Source of the DNA: Bacteroidia bacterium | GTDB lineage: Bacteria > Bacteroidota > Bacteroidia > Chitinophagales > Saprospiraceae | NCBI GenBank assembly: GCA_030426765.1 | Contig: JAUHXV010000007.1 | Location: forward strand, 38,658-102,657 | DNA length: 64,000 nt | Direction of reading: 5' to 3' | Shown: positions 1 through 9,978 of the stretch, piece by piece | Layout: each line of letters begins with the position of its first letter | How positions within the stretch are numbered: position 1 is the first letter of the stretch | Notes under the pieces: model-generated | Told to the model about the DNA's origin: nothing | The model's database searches: none | What the model saw: only the letters and a program-made list of their open reading frames with translations | Position numbers and translations under genes: made by a program

Positions 1-3000
1 AAAGAAATCCTCCCCGAAGCCTTTGCCGTGGTAAAAGAAACATGTCGCCGCTTTTTTGAAAATGATACCATCACCACCACCGTTACCGAACACGACAAAA
101 CGCTCGCAACCAGTAAATCCTACGTAACGATTGAAGGCGAAAAAGCCATCTGGAAAAATGAATGGACCGCAGCAGGTGCCCAGATCAAATGGAATATGAT
201 CCCATACGATGTCCAGCTCATCGGCGGTATGGTGCTCCATGACGGAAAGATCGCAGAGATGAGTACGGGTGAAGGAAAAACCCTCGTGGCCACCATGCCC
301 TCCTACCTGAATGCCTTGGCCGGACTTGGTGTCCATATCGTAACGGTCAACGACTATCTCGCGCGACGGGACAGTGAATGGACGGCTCCGATCCATGAAT
401 TCCTCATGCTGCGCGTTGACTGCATTGATAAATATCGCCCACACTCGCCGGAACGAAAGAAGGCATACGAAAGTGATATTACGTACGGCACCAACAGTGA
501 GTTTGGTTTTGACTACCTCCGCGACAATATGGTGCGGTCTCCCGAAGAACAGGTACAGGGCAAATACCACTACTGCATGATCGATGAGGTAGACTCTGTT
601 CTGATCGATGATGCCCGTACACCACTCATCATCTCAGGTCCGGTGCCGGAAGGAGAAGAAGAGCAGGAATACATCGAGCTCCGTCCATACGTCACAAAGT
701 TGATCGAAGCACAACGCAAAATGGCCACCTCTTATCTGGCCGAAGCAAGGAAACTTATCCAGGAAGGGAATGACGGCTATGAAGAAGGCGATGGCGGAAT
801 GGCTCTTCTACGCTCTTATCGGGCTATGCCGAAAAACCGACCCCTGATTAAATTCCTCTCGGAAGAAGGCATAAAAGTGACCCTGCAGCGCACGGAAAAC
901 CACTACATGCAGGAGCAGTCCAAACACATGCACAAAGTGGATGAGCCCCTGTTGTTTACCATAGATGAAAAAAACCGGCAGGTCGAACTGACCGAACGCG
1001 GTTCAGAGTTTCTGGCGCAATACAACAGCGATGCTAACTTTTTTATCCTGCCCGATATCGTGGCTGAGATGCAGGCGATATCCGCTAAAGCGGAAGAAAC
1101 AGGAAAATCAGTAGCGGAACAACGCCAGGCACTGGCACAGGATTTTTCAATTAAATCGCGCAGACTCCATGCCATCAACCAGCTGCTGAAAGCCTTTACA
1201 CTTTTTGAACGAGATGAAGAGTATATCGTCATCGATGGTCAGGTGAAAATCGTAGATGAGCAAACCGGTCGTCTGATGGAAGGTCGACGCTTTTCCGATG
1301 GACTGCACCAGGCGCTGGAAGCCAAGGAAAATGTCAAACTGGGTGAAATCACGCAAACCTATGCAACGGTCACCTTGCAGAATTTTTTCCGCATGTATCA
1401 CAAGCTCGCCGGAATGACGGGAACAGCCGAAACCGAAGCGAGTGAGCTCTGGGAAATCTATAAACTGGATGTGGTGGTCATTCCGACCAACCGCCCGATC
1501 GCGCGCGACGATAAAGAAGATATGATCTTTAAAACGGCGCGTGAGAAATACAATAAGGTCATCGATGACATCGCGGTGCTTACCAAAGCAGGTCGCCCGG
1601 TGCTCGTGGGTACCACCTCGGTAGATATCTCCGAAAAACTGAGCCGCATGCTTAAACTCAGAGGTATCGAGCACAACGTATTGAATGCGAAACAGCATCA
1701 ACGGGAAGCGGAAGTCGTGGCGGAAGCCGGTTACGCCGGTCACGTCACTATCGCTACCAATATGGCGGGACGTGGTACGGATATCAAACTCGGCCCGGGT
1801 GTCAAAGAGGCAGGTGGCCTCGCGATTATTGGTACCGAACGCCACGATTCACGACGTGTTGACAGACAGCTTCGCGGACGTGCCGGTCGACAAGGCGATC
1901 CCGGATCATCGCAATTTTATGTGTCACTTGAAGACAACCTGATGCGCCTTTTCCACTCCGAACGCATCGCCAAAGTGATGGACCGCATGGGCCATCAGGA
2001 TGGAGAGGTGATCCAACACTCCATGGTGACCAAATCCATCGAGCGCGCCCAAAAGAAAGTGGAAGAAAACAACTTTGGGATTCGCAAGCGACTGCTGGAA
2101 TACGATGATGTCATGAATATCCAGCGCGAAGCCATTTATACAAAACGAAAGCATGCTCTCGAAGGCGCCAGACTACAACTGGACATCAACCAGATGTTCA
2201 ACTCCATGTCTGAAAGCATCGTGGAAAATGCTAAACAGGCCAATGACTACGATATGTTTGTCGAAGAGAGCATGAGTATCATGGGCACCGTTCCGGACAT
2301 CGATCAGGATACATTTACCAGTACTTCGATGGATCAACTTGTGGATTCGTTTGAATCGAAAGTACGCACAGAATATCATCAAAAACGTGATAACATCACA
2401 CAGACTCTCATGCCCATTATTAAAAATGTGTATGAAAATGAAGGACATCGGTACAAGCGCATATCGATTCCGTTTACCGACGGACGCAAGAATGCACTTC
2501 CTGTTTCGGCCGACCTGAAAAAGGCGGTTGACTCCAAAGGAAAATCTGTGATGGTCGACATCGAAAAAGCCGTGAGTCTTTTCCTGATCGATGACCACTG
2601 GAAAGAGCATCTGCGGAACATGGACGAATTGAAGGAGTCTTCGCAAGCAGCTTCATTCGAACAAAAAGATCCGTTGGTCGTGTATAAAATGGAAGCGTAC
2701 GAACTCTTTGAGGGTCTGGTCTACAAAGTCAACAGCGATGTGTGCTCCTACCTCTCCCGCGGCGCACTGCTCTTGCAAAGTCAGGACGAAGTGCGCGAGG
2801 CGAGAGAGCAACGTACTGACTTAAGCAAAACGAGTACCAGCCGAACTGATGAGCTGGCCCGAAAAGCAGCTGCGGCAGCAGCGGGCGCAGGCCGAAGAGC
2901 GGAAACAGTTGTGGAAACCGTTCGTCGCGATCAGCCTAAAGTTGGACGTAACGACCCTTGTCCATGCGGCAGCGGAAAGAAATACAAACAGTGCCATGGC

Positions 3001-3009
3001 AAAGCATAA
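1..3009 (+). CDS. secA: Preprotein translocase ATPase SecA, 5' end cut by window edge
   Basis: SecA is the motor ATPase that drives unfolded preproteins through SecYEG. The reading frame is open from base 1 (residues ILPEAFAVV precede the GTG at 28), so the true start lies outside the window and GTG 28 is not a start. Visible parts are the Walker A motif STGEGKT (about 268-285), the DEAD-like segment [15 protein letters not shown] (about 577), the TGTAETEA and [12 protein letters not shown] helicase motifs, and a C-terminal zinc-binding SEC-C motif with [14 protein letters not shown] long helical insertion between the first nucleotide-binding domain and the cross-linking domain (about 660-1000) is typical of Bacteroidota SecA, to my knowledge. 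At least 1002 residues are visible. It runs in the same direction as the next gene, with a 98-base gap. Identity is certain; only the N-terminus is missing. Confidence 0.98.
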   Translation, partial: KEILPEAFAVVKETCRRFFENDTITTTVTEHDKTLATSKSYVTIEGEKAIWKNEWTAAGAQIKWNMIPYDVQLIGGMVLHDGKIAEMSTGEGKTLVATMPSYLNALAGLGVHIVTVNDYLARRDSEWTAPIHEFLMLRVDCIDKYRPHSPERKKAYESDITYGTNSEFGFDYLRDNMVRSPEEQVQGKYHYCMIDEVDSVLIDDARTPLIISGPVPEGEEEQEYIELRPYVTKLIEAQRKMATSYLAEARKLIQEGNDGYEEGDGGMALLRSYRAMPKNRPLIKFLSEEGIKVTLQRTENHYMQEQSKHMHKVDEPLLFTIDEKNRQVELTERGSEFLAQYNSDANFFILPDIVAEMQAISAKAEETGKSVAEQRQALAQDFSIKSRRLHAINQLLKAFTLFERDEEYIVIDGQVKIVDEQTGRLMEGRRFSDGLHQALEAKENVKLGEITQTYATVTLQNFFRMYHKLAGMTGTAETEASELWEIYKLDVVVIPTNRPIARDDKEDMIFKTAREKYNKVIDDIAVLTKAGRPVLVGTTSVDISEKLSRMLKLRGIEHNVLNAKQHQREAEVVAEAGYAGHVTIATNMAGRGTDIKLGPGVKEAGGLAIIGTERHDSRRVDRQLRGRAGRQGDPGSSQFYVSLEDNLMRLFHSERIAKVMDRMGHQDGEVIQHSMVTKSIERAQKKVEENNFGIRKRLLEYDDVMNIQREAIYTKRKHALEGARLQLDINQMFNSMSESIVENAKQANDYDMFVEESMSIMGTVPDIDQDTFTSTSMDQLVDSFESKVRTEYHQKRDNITQTLMPIIKNVYENEGHRYKRISIPFTDGRKNALPVSADLKKAVDSKGKSVMVDIEKAVSLFLIDDHWKEHLRNMDELKESSQAASFEQKDPLVVYKMEAYELFEGLVYKVNSDVCSYLSRGALLLQSQDEVREAREQRTDLSKTSTSRTDELARKAAAAAAGAGRRAETVVETVRRDQPKVGRNDPCPCGSGKKYKQCHGKA

Positions 3010-3080
3010 GAGGTAAGTGTTTTGTTTTTCGCAAAGCATCCCGTTGCGAATTTGAAAAACAGATACCCGCTTTGCGATCA

Positions 3081-3088
3081 TAAATTTG
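3081..3088 (+). promoter_or_regulatory. Candidate Bacteroidota -7 promoter box before the dTDP-glucose dehydratase gene
   Basis: The octamer TAAATTTG fits the TAnnTTTG consensus of the Bacteroidota primary sigma factor and ends 20 bases before the ATG at 3108. I saw no well-spaced -33 TTG (the nearest TTTG is at 3051), so this is a weak call that would imply a leader of only about a dozen bases. Confidence 0.3.
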
Positions 3089-3107
3089 TCTCGAAAAATC
3101 AGATTTC

Positions 3108-4166
3108 ATGTCATCAACACAAGCTATACTCATCACCGGAGGAGCCGGATTTATTGGTTCACATGTTGTGCGCCGTCTGGTCAATCAATATCCGGAGTAT
3201 ACGATTATCAATTTTGACCTGCTCACCTATGCAGGCAATCTTGACAACCTCACCGATGTAGAAAGCAAGCCCAACTACCATTTTGAAAAAGGGGACATCA
3301 ATGACATGGAACTGGTCGGGCAGCTACTCCGGAAATATAATGTGACCGGCATCATCCATCTCGCTGCAGAGTCTCATGTCGACAGATCGATCGAAGATCC
3401 ACTTTCCTTTGTACGTACCAACGTACTGGGAACCGCAAGTCTGCTGGAGGTTTTTCGCAGGTACACAAAAGAAGCCGGTATCAACGGCAGGTTCTATCAT
3501 GTATCCACGGATGAAGTGTATGGTGAACTCGGTGATACAGGATATTTTACAGAACGCACACCCTACTCTCCTCGTAGTCCGTACTCTGCTTCGAAAGCAT
3601 CAAGCGATCACTTTGTGCGCGCCTACCATGAGACCTATGGCATGCCGATTGTGATCAGCAATTGCAGCAACAACTACGGACCAAATCAGTTTCCTGAAAA
3701 GCTCATCCCACTTATGATCAACAACATCCGTAACAACAAAGAACTACCTGTGTACGGAGAAGGGGCGAATATCAGAGATTGGTTGTATGTAGAAGATCAT
3801 GCTGAAGCTATCGATCTGATTTACCATAAGGGAAAAGACGGAGAGACCTACAATATTGGTGGCGATACCGAGTTAAAAAATATAGATCTCGTCCGCACCT
3901 TGTGTAAAGTGATGGATGAAAAAATGGGAAGACTGCTGGGAAGTGCGGAAGACCTGATCCGCTTTGTAAAGGACCGGGCCGGACATGATCACCGGTATGC
4001 GATCGACTTTAGCAAGATAAAAAACGAACTGGGATGGACACCGGCTACCGATTTCAAAACGGGGCTTGCTAAAACGGTTGACTGGTATCTCGCGAATGAT
4101 GCGTGGATCGATCATGTGATCGACGGATCGTATCGCCAGTATTACGAAAGACAATACGGACAATAA
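3108..4166 (+). CDS. rfbB: dTDP-glucose 4,6-dehydratase
   Basis: This extended short-chain dehydrogenase/reductase converts dTDP-glucose to dTDP-4-keto-6-deoxyglucose, the branch point for rhamnose and other 6-deoxysugars. Its 352 residues match the family length. The NAD-binding glycine motif GGAGFIGSH is near residue 10. The catalytic triad region is seen as STDEVYGELG and the YSASKASSDH active-site YxxxK. The family segments NCSNNYGPNQFPEKLIPL and GEGANIRDWLYVEDH are intact. The ATG at 3108 lies just before the first beta strand. No rmlA, rmlC or rmlD lies beside it, so its product must be used with enzymes encoded elsewhere. It stands on the opposite strand from the polysaccharide locus that starts beyond 5167, but its function fits supplying that locus. 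Confidence 0.95.
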   Translation: MSSTQAILITGGAGFIGSHVVRRLVNQYPEYTIINFDLLTYAGNLDNLTDVESKPNYHFEKGDINDMELVGQLLRKYNVTGIIHLAAESHVDRSIEDPLSFVRTNVLGTASLLEVFRRYTKEAGINGRFYHVSTDEVYGELGDTGYFTERTPYSPRSPYSASKASSDHFVRAYHETYGMPIVISNCSNNYGPNQFPEKLIPLMINNIRNNKELPVYGEGANIRDWLYVEDHAEAIDLIYHKGKDGETYNIGGDTELKNIDLVRTLCKVMDEKMGRLLGSAEDLIRFVKDRAGHDHRYAIDFSKIKNELGWTPATDFKTGLAKTVDWYLANDAWIDHVIDGSYRQYYERQYGQ

Positions 4167-4219
4167 AATAAATACCTGCAACCTTGATCATATCCATTTA
4201 AGCTTAAAACCTTCTTACC

Positions 4220-5134
4220 ATGCAATATACACTGACACTCTTCCTGGCATTCCTTCTTATTTCCTGTAAGCCGGCTTCCACATCAGGTGAAACTGAAAAC
4301 GAATCTGCAGCTTCATCACAGGATACTTCAGCAACGGAGGTAATCGATATTCCCGGGCTGCATCGCCTTTGGGACACTGACAATATGCTCAATACCGCTG
4401 AATCAGTCCTGTACGATCCGACTGCCGAAATCCTTTATGTCTCCTGCATCAATGGTGTGCCACCGACTAAAAAAGACGGAGATGGATTTATTGCAAAAGT
4501 GGATCTGGATGGAAAAATTACAGAACAAAAATGGGTTACCGGCTTAAGCGCTCCAAAGGGCATGGGGCAAATCAACAACACGCTTTACGTAACGGATATT
4601 ACACGCCTGGTTGCCATCGATATTCCGTCCGGAAAAATCAAGCAAGAATGGCCGGTAGAGGGTTCCGTTTTTCTTAATGATGTCCACGTCGCGGACGGAA
4701 TTATATATTTCACGGATTCTGAAACAAGCTCGGTGTATGCGTTGGAAAATGAAGAAGTAAAGCTGGTGCTTCAGGAAGAATCGTTGGGAGGCACAAACGG
4801 AATCTGGGTAGAAGGTGATTACGCAATTGTTGCCGGATATGGTTCCGGTGTTGTGCATCGGGTCAATCTCAACACCGGAGCGAAAGAAGTGATTGCTGAA
4901 GGTATTCCTTCCGGAGACGGTGTAGAACCCTATCAGGGAGGCCTGATGGTGTCCAATTGGAATGGCCAGGTGTATCACGTCACTTACAATGGTGATATCA
5001 CCTTGCTGATGGACTCACAAGAAGTGAAGTTAAACGCTGCGGACATTGAAGTGATCGAGGAGAAAAAACTATTACTGGTGCCCACATTCTTCGGTAATAC
5101 GGTGACAGCCTATCAGTTGAAGCATTACAATTAA
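4220..5134 (+). CDS. Lipoprotein with SMP-30/NHL-like beta-propeller
   Basis: The protein has 304 residues and starts with a short signal peptide ending in a lipobox (FLLISC, cysteine near residue 16), followed by a Ser/Thr/Glu-rich linker. The rest contains repeated short beta-rich blades with motifs such as SVLYDPTAEILYVSC, APKGMGQINNTLYVTD and FLNDVHVADGIIYFTDS, resembling the SMP-30/gluconolactonase/LRE-like propeller superfamily. A periplasmic or outer-membrane anchored sugar-lactone hydrolase or binding protein is possible, but no specific substrate can be read from the sequence. It ends convergently with the sulfotransferase genes, leaving only 32 bases between the stops. I am confident of the lipoprotein and propeller assignment and unsure of the function. 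Confidence 0.75.
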   Translation: MQYTLTLFLAFLLISCKPASTSGETENESAASSQDTSATEVIDIPGLHRLWDTDNMLNTAESVLYDPTAEILYVSCINGVPPTKKDGDGFIAKVDLDGKITEQKWVTGLSAPKGMGQINNTLYVTDITRLVAIDIPSGKIKQEWPVEGSVFLNDVHVADGIIYFTDSETSSVYALENEEVKLVLQEESLGGTNGIWVEGDYAIVAGYGSGVVHRVNLNTGAKEVIAEGIPSGDGVEPYQGGLMVSNWNGQVYHVTYNGDITLLMDSQEVKLNAADIEVIEEKKLLLVPTFFGNTVTAYQLKHYN

Positions 5135-5166
5135 CACCGAATCTAAAGAGAGGTACACCGTATCGA

Positions 5167-6048
5167 CTATTCTTCACGCAGCCAGTGTGAAAAATCCTTT
5201 CCGATCAGACGGCCAAAAGCCTGTACGTCCTCATCGATACGCGCTTTGATGTAAGCGCGGTCTGCTTTGTTGAGCTCGGCTTTTTTCAGAGGCTGGCTGT
5301 TTAAGCGATTGAGCATTTTGCCCACTCCTAGTTGTTTCAGAAACTGGACTAACGGTGACAGGCCCATCACGACAAGTATGCGGTGTACTTTTCCGCTCCA
5401 CTTCCTAAACCGAACATTCTTTGTTCGTCGCGCGGGGTTGGATTTTTCCCTAAGACCGGATGGGACAAACGTGGGATCTACGTCAAGAAAAGTATAGAGC
5501 TGCTGCAACAGGGATTTAGGATTTGACCTAACCTCTTCCATATCCACAAAGAAAAAACTATCCAGACTGTAGTATGGGAGAAAGCGCGATACATTCTGAT
5601 GATACCTGCATGCATCTATAAATTCGGGAAGCTCCCGGATGACTTCACTGATCGTTCCCGTGACGCTTTGATGATAATCTTTGGCCGAATGGTAGTGTGA
5701 AATGATGCGTTTGTACGGAGAGCGCAGACATACGATAAGTTTAACTTGAGGATTGTGCGCATGAATCCGTTTCGGAACGACAGGGTCAATGAGATAACGC
5801 GGTGTAACCTCGCCTTTTATCTTTTGTCCACGGCAATGCGCAAAATGTTTTGCATACCACTTAAGCCCCAGTGGATAATGTGGAGCATCATACAATTTGT
5901 TGTGTGAAATAAAATCATTGAAAAAATGAACCTCTTTGGGCTCTGCCAGGCATATTTCAGGATGTGCCGCAAGCATGTGGCCTAACCAGGTAGTGCCGGC
6001 CTTGGAAGGACCGATCCCTAAAAAGTCTACCTGAAAGGTGCTGTTCAT
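5167..6048 (-). CDS. Sulfotransferase, heparan-sulfotransferase-like (distal copy)
   Basis: The protein (293 residues) is predicted to move a sulfuryl group from PAPS to a hydroxyl or amine, most plausibly on a sugar. Near the N-terminus is the 5'-phosphosulfate-binding loop GIGPSKAGTTWLGHML. It is followed by KEVHFFND and GLKWYAKHF, an arrangement also seen in the heparan N- and 3-O-sulfotransferase family. The 3'-phosphate-binding segment is LRSPYKRIISHYHSA. A conserved K lies in the loop and an H in the HFFND block. It is the last minus-strand gene of the polysaccharide locus and a tandem paralog of the gene starting at 6928, separated by 4 bases. PAPS can be supplied by cysC/cysD/cysN of the same locus. 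The acceptor is unknown. Confidence 0.88.
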   Translation of the reverse strand: MNSTFQVDFLGIGPSKAGTTWLGHMLAAHPEICLAEPKEVHFFNDFISHNKLYDAPHYPLGLKWYAKHFAHCRGQKIKGEVTPRYLIDPVVPKRIHAHNPQVKLIVCLRSPYKRIISHYHSAKDYHQSVTGTISEVIRELPEFIDACRYHQNVSRFLPYYSLDSFFFVDMEEVRSNPKSLLQQLYTFLDVDPTFVPSGLREKSNPARRTKNVRFRKWSGKVHRILVVMGLSPLVQFLKQLGVGKMLNRLNSQPLKKAELNKADRAYIKARIDEDVQAFGRLIGKDFSHWLREE

Positions 6049-6052
6049 TTCA

Positions 6053-6928
6053 TTAGGTTAGCCAATGGCTTAAATCTTTTCCTGTCCATGCCTCCAGCTG
6101 TTTCACATCGTCCCTGACCTGATCGATGATATACGCTTTGAGTTCAGGAGGCATCTTATCTTTTTGCAAAGGACGGTTGTTGATCTTCATCACGAGTTTA
6201 CCTAACCCGGCTTTCTTGATGCTCTTTACAAGACCTGAAAATCCCCAGACCACCATTTTGTGGTTGGCTTTGCGAATAAAATCCTGCAGTCCGCGGAATT
6301 TACTGATACGCGCCTGATTGGATTTTTTATTCATCCCCTTAGGTCTGAAGGAGGGGTCTACCCCTAAAAACGCATAAACCTTTTCCAGAAGTTCATCAGG
6401 TCGCTCACGGATATCTTCAAACCAAATTAAAAAAATCTGTTCCTTGGGAAAGTACTCCAGATATCGCGTCAGGGTTTTATAGTAAAGGGACATTTCGATA
6501 AACTCCGACTGCTCTCTAACGGCCTGATCCATCGGTCTGTCTTCTTTCTGCACAAAGTACTTGGCGAAGTTGTAGTGCGAACTAATTCTGTCCACTGGGC
6601 TTCGCAAAAAAAAGAAAATTTTAACATCCGGATTATGTGCCTTAATGCGTCCCGGCACAACGGGGTCATTGGTGTATCTGGGCGTGATCTCTCCTATGAT
6701 CTTACCTTTGCCGCAATGTTTAAAATGTTTTTTATACCAGGAAATCCCCTTGGCATAATTGGGTTCCATGATCCGATTTCGATATGTCAGAATATCATTA
6801 AAGTAGTGCACCTCTTTTGGAAACGACATACACAGCTCAGGGTGGTCTTCCAGCATATGCCCAAGCCACGTAGTCCCCGCTTTAGACGACCCGATACCTA
6901 CAAAATCTATTTTAAACGAATCACTCAT
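6053..6928 (-). CDS. Sulfotransferase, heparan-sulfotransferase-like (proximal copy)
   Basis: A 291-residue PAPS-dependent sulfotransferase, paralogous to the gene downstream. The PAPS 5'-loop reads GIGSSKAGTTWLGHML, followed by KEVHYFND, GISWYKKHFKHC and the 3'-phosphate-binding block LRSPVDRISSHYNFAK. Both copies share the block order and similar C-termini ending in KDLSHWL / KDFSHWL, so they arose by tandem duplication, but most of the middle has diverged. That suggests different acceptor positions rather than a dosage copy. The preceding glycosyltransferase ends 59 bases upstream. There is no signal peptide or membrane segment, so it should act in the cytoplasm on lipid-linked repeat units before export. 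That last point is inference. Confidence 0.88.
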   Translation of the reverse strand: MSDSFKIDFVGIGSSKAGTTWLGHMLEDHPELCMSFPKEVHYFNDILTYRNRIMEPNYAKGISWYKKHFKHCGKGKIIGEITPRYTNDPVVPGRIKAHNPDVKIFFFLRSPVDRISSHYNFAKYFVQKEDRPMDQAVREQSEFIEMSLYYKTLTRYLEYFPKEQIFLIWFEDIRERPDELLEKVYAFLGVDPSFRPKGMNKKSNQARISKFRGLQDFIRKANHKMVVWGFSGLVKSIKKAGLGKLVMKINNRPLQKDKMPPELKAYIIDQVRDDVKQLEAWTGKDLSHWLT

Positions 6929-6987
6929 AATCTAATCGATCTCGTTATTAACGTCATCAAAAGTAACGGATTCCGTCAGCAAACTTC

Positions 6988-8079
6988 CTACCTGAACAAG
7001 CGATGATAGACTTCTTCATGCTGATCCATAGCTTTGTCCAGTGCAAACACTTCCTTTACATAATTGTACCCTTCCATGGCGCTCATTCTCCAGCGATCAC
7101 CTGAAAGCAACTGATCCAATCCTTTTTCAAAATCATCCTTTGCCGCGTGATATCCATATTCGGAAGCAAAATTATCCGGATTGACATAACTCAGGATCGC
7201 TGTCTGATGTGCTGCTGCTTCCAAAAATGAATTGGGCAAACCTTCTCGAACGGCAGTGTTTACAAGCACCCAGGACGCTTCCATAAGGTCGTGATGTCGG
7301 GAGCCTGTAAACTGATCGACAAAACCATGGTAGGTGATATTCGGGCTGGTGTACTTTTCTCTCAACTTCTGTTCATACGCCGGCACTCTGCTTTTTCCTG
7401 CGATATGAAACTCAACCTCCGGATATTTTTCGGCTAGTGACAAGTAGAGTTCGGGGCGCTTTCGCGGATCTATCCGAGACATCATGACCACTTTTGGCAC
7501 AGGTGATTTTTGAACAGTTTCAGGCACAATGACCGGTGTAGGCAGAAACTCAGGATCCTGTTTCAGGCGATATATGTTCCTGATTTTGGGCAACATAAAC
7601 CGGGCCGGAGAAAACACTCCATCACTCCTCCTGACTGCACTTCGTACGATGAAATTGGTTTCATACAGGTAGTTTTTTACCACCTGCCATTTGCTTTGCG
7701 ATGGGTATTTATATTCCAGGTACCAGTCATAGGCATTCCTTGGGTCCCGAATCGTAAAGATGTGTTTTGCAGAGGGTGTGCTTTTCCTGGCGAGATAGCT
7801 GCCAAAGGAAGGCTCGCAGGAATGGTAGATATCCGCGTTGATCTTCCGATACAGCTCTCCACTCTTCAACACATCACCGGGCAGATAGCTCAATACCGTT
7901 ATCCCATCCAGGTCTTCTTCCGGAGGCTGGTCTAATCGTCGTGGCACCACGGCAAATACTTCATACCCGCGCCGGGCCAGTTCTTTCCCGATTGTACGGG
8001 TTGCCTTTCCAAAACCTCCATACTTACCATACGCGAAGATCTCTACGCTCACCAGGCATATGCGTTTAGGTTTTGTCAT
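6988..8079 (-). CDS. Glycosyltransferase family 4 protein
   Basis: A 363-residue GT-B glycosyltransferase. The N-terminal half has a glycine-rich donor/acceptor loop (FAYGKYGGFGKATRTIGKEL, residues about 14-33), as in glycogen-synthase-like GT4 enzymes. The C-terminal half has VVMMSRIDPRKRPELYLSLA and the nucleotide-sugar-binding signature EGLPNSFLEAAAHQTAILSY. No membrane segment is evident. It lies between ettA and the two sulfotransferases and so belongs to the distal part of the polysaccharide locus. Donor sugar and linkage cannot be deduced. A transfer role in assembling the sulfated glycan is inferred from position. Confidence 0.9.
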   Translation of the reverse strand: MTKPKRICLVSVEIFAYGKYGGFGKATRTIGKELARRGYEVFAVVPRRLDQPPEEDLDGITVLSYLPGDVLKSGELYRKINADIYHSCEPSFGSYLARKSTPSAKHIFTIRDPRNAYDWYLEYKYPSQSKWQVVKNYLYETNFIVRSAVRRSDGVFSPARFMLPKIRNIYRLKQDPEFLPTPVIVPETVQKSPVPKVVMMSRIDPRKRPELYLSLAEKYPEVEFHIAGKSRVPAYEQKLREKYTSPNITYHGFVDQFTGSRHHDLMEASWVLVNTAVREGLPNSFLEAAAHQTAILSYVNPDNFASEYGYHAAKDDFEKGLDQLLSGDRWRMSAMEGYNYVKEVFALDKAMDQHEEVYHRLFR

Positions 8080-8116
8080 TAGTAGTTTTTTGGTTTCGGG
8101 ATATCACCTGAAAAAA

Positions 8117-9790
8117 TCAGGAGATCATGTTTTTAAAACGAGGTCGTTTAGGGGTAATATCACCTAACCGTTTTTTCTTGGCTTCTTCATAATCTTCAAA
8201 GTTGCCTTCAAAAAACACGACTTCCCCTTCGTCTTCAAAAGCCAGGATATGCGTCGCCAGCCTGTCGATAAACCACCTGTCGTGAGAAATCACCAACACG
8301 CATCCGGCAAAATTTTCCAACGCTTCTTCCAGGGCGCGAAGTGTATTAACATCGATGTCGTTAGTAGGCTCATCGAGCAACAATACATTTCCGCCTTCAC
8401 GGAGCGTTACGGCTAGTTGTACGCGATTTCGCTCTCCACCAGAAAGTACCGATAGTTTCTTTTGCTGATCGGCTCCGGTAAAATTAAACTTGCTGATGTA
8501 TGCTCTGACATTCACTTGAGAAGTACCCACAGTAATCATTTCGTTTCCGCCTCCGACAACTTCATACACGGTTTTATTCTTGTCGAGATCCTTATGGGCC
8601 TGATCTACGTAACTAATTTTCACGGTTTCCCCAATCACAATCTCCCCCTTATCGGGTTGTTGCTCGCCCATGATCATACGGAACAAGGTGGACTTTCCGA
8701 CTCCGTTGGGGCCGATGATCCCAACGATTGCATTTTTCGGAATACTCAGATTCAGGTCGTCAATCAGCAGACGGTTGCCAAATCCTTTCGATACATTTTT
8801 ACAATCAATGACTACGTCACCAAGTCTTGGGCCGGGTGGAATAAACAGTTCGAGTTTTGCTTCCTTTTCTTTGATCTCTGCGCTTCGCAATTGGTCATAC
8901 GCATTCAAACGAGCTTTCCCTTTCGCTTGTCTGGCTTTCGGAGCCATGCGGATCCATTGCAATTCGTGATCCAGCGCTTTCTTCCTTTTGGACTCTGATT
9001 TTTCTTCCTGCTCCAGGCGTTTTGCTTTCTGTTCGAGCCATGAGGAATAATTGCCCTGCCATGGTATCCCTTCACCTCGGTCGAGTTCCAGAATCCAACC
9101 GGCGACATTGTCCAGAAAATATCGATCGTGCGTCACCGCGATCACCGTGCCCGGAAATCCACCCAGAAATTGTTCGAGCCACAGCACACTTTCGGCATCC
9201 AGGTGGTTGGTCGGCTCATCCAGCAAAAGAATATCAGGCTGGGAAAGCAGAAGACGGCATAATGCCACTCGTCTCCTTTCTCCTCCGGACAATTTTTCAA
9301 CGAGTGCATCTTCCGGCGGGCATCGCAATGACTCCATCGCCGTACCCAGTTTGTGATCGATCTCCCAGGCATTGAAGTGATCGAGTTGTTCCATCAACTC
9401 ACCCTGGCGCTCAATGGTTTTCATCATCACGTCATCGTCCATGGGTTCGGCAAGTTTGAGGTTGATGTCCTCATACTCTTTAATCAGGTCTACGATGTGT
9501 TGTACGCCTTCCTCCACGATCTGTCGGACCGTTTTGGATTCATCGAGTATCGGTTCCTGCTCCAGGTAGCCGATTTTATATTCGCCGTCAAACCATACTT
9601 TGCCATCGTAGTTTTGGTCTACGCCGGCTATGATTTTAAGCAAACTGGATTTTCCGGAACCATTGAGCCCCAGGACACCAATTTTAGCTCCGTAGAAAAA
9701 AGAAAGCCAGATATTTTTTAAAACCTGTTTGGACGGAGGGAATGTTTTGGAAACCCCCTCCATGGAAAAAATTACCTTTTCGTCAGCCAT
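8117..9790 (-). CDS. ettA: Energy-dependent translational throttle protein EttA (ABC-F ATPase)
   Basis: An ABC-F protein that binds the ribosomal E site and gates translation according to the ADP/ATP ratio. Its 557 residues match the EttA family. Two ABC domains are present: Walker A motifs GLNGSGKSS and GPNGVGKST, signatures LSGGERRRVAL and LSGGERNRVQL, and Walker B motifs LLLDEPTNHLD and LLLDEPTNDID. A charged linker between the domains matches the P-site tRNA-interacting motif region. No membrane segments are present. It is a housekeeping gene lying inside a run of glycosyltransferase genes on the same strand. It may have its own promoter (see 9885-9892). Confidence 0.96.
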   Translation of the reverse strand: MADEKVIFSMEGVSKTFPPSKQVLKNIWLSFFYGAKIGVLGLNGSGKSSLLKIIAGVDQNYDGKVWFDGEYKIGYLEQEPILDESKTVRQIVEEGVQHIVDLIKEYEDINLKLAEPMDDDVMMKTIERQGELMEQLDHFNAWEIDHKLGTAMESLRCPPEDALVEKLSGGERRRVALCRLLLSQPDILLLDEPTNHLDAESVLWLEQFLGGFPGTVIAVTHDRYFLDNVAGWILELDRGEGIPWQGNYSSWLEQKAKRLEQEEKSESKRKKALDHELQWIRMAPKARQAKGKARLNAYDQLRSAEIKEKEAKLELFIPPGPRLGDVVIDCKNVSKGFGNRLLIDDLNLSIPKNAIVGIIGPNGVGKSTLFRMIMGEQQPDKGEIVIGETVKISYVDQAHKDLDKNKTVYEVVGGGNEMITVGTSQVNVRAYISKFNFTGADQQKKLSVLSGGERNRVQLAVTLREGGNVLLLDEPTNDIDVNTLRALEEALENFAGCVLVISHDRWFIDRLATHILAFEDEGEVVFFEGNFEDYEEAKKKRLGDITPKRPRFKNMIS

Positions 9791-9884
9791 AGCTTGTTAT
9801 CTGCTTGAATGTTGAAAAACATGCATACTCACCGATCCGGAATACACTATCATTCCGTCACCCGGTGCATTGCATAAGAAGGGT

Positions 9885-9892
9885 CAAAAGTA
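9885..9892 (-). promoter_or_regulatory. Candidate -7 promoter box for ettA
   Basis: On the minus strand this reads TACTTTTG, an exact TAnnTTTG match, about 95 bases before the ettA ATG. It sits in the 180-base gap after the DUF922 gene, where a separate promoter for ettA would be expected. No convincing -33 element was seen. Confidence 0.33.
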
Positions 9893-9978
9893 GGAAAATA
9901 AAGGAGAAGCGGGAAGTCGTCGGCTGGGCGCCAACAAAATAATAGACAGCAGGAGTGGTCTGAAAAAACAACCGGAAT

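Noticed and set aside
28..30. GTG as the secA start codon
   Set aside because: The conserved SecA sequence continues upstream to base 1 in the same frame, so the gene is cut by the window edge.
1147..1845. 232-residue minus-strand ORF
   Set aside because: It is antisense to secA, whose helicase motifs are unambiguous here.
8462..8998. 178-residue plus-strand ORF
   Set aside because: It is fully antisense to ettA, and the encoded sequence shows no family signature.
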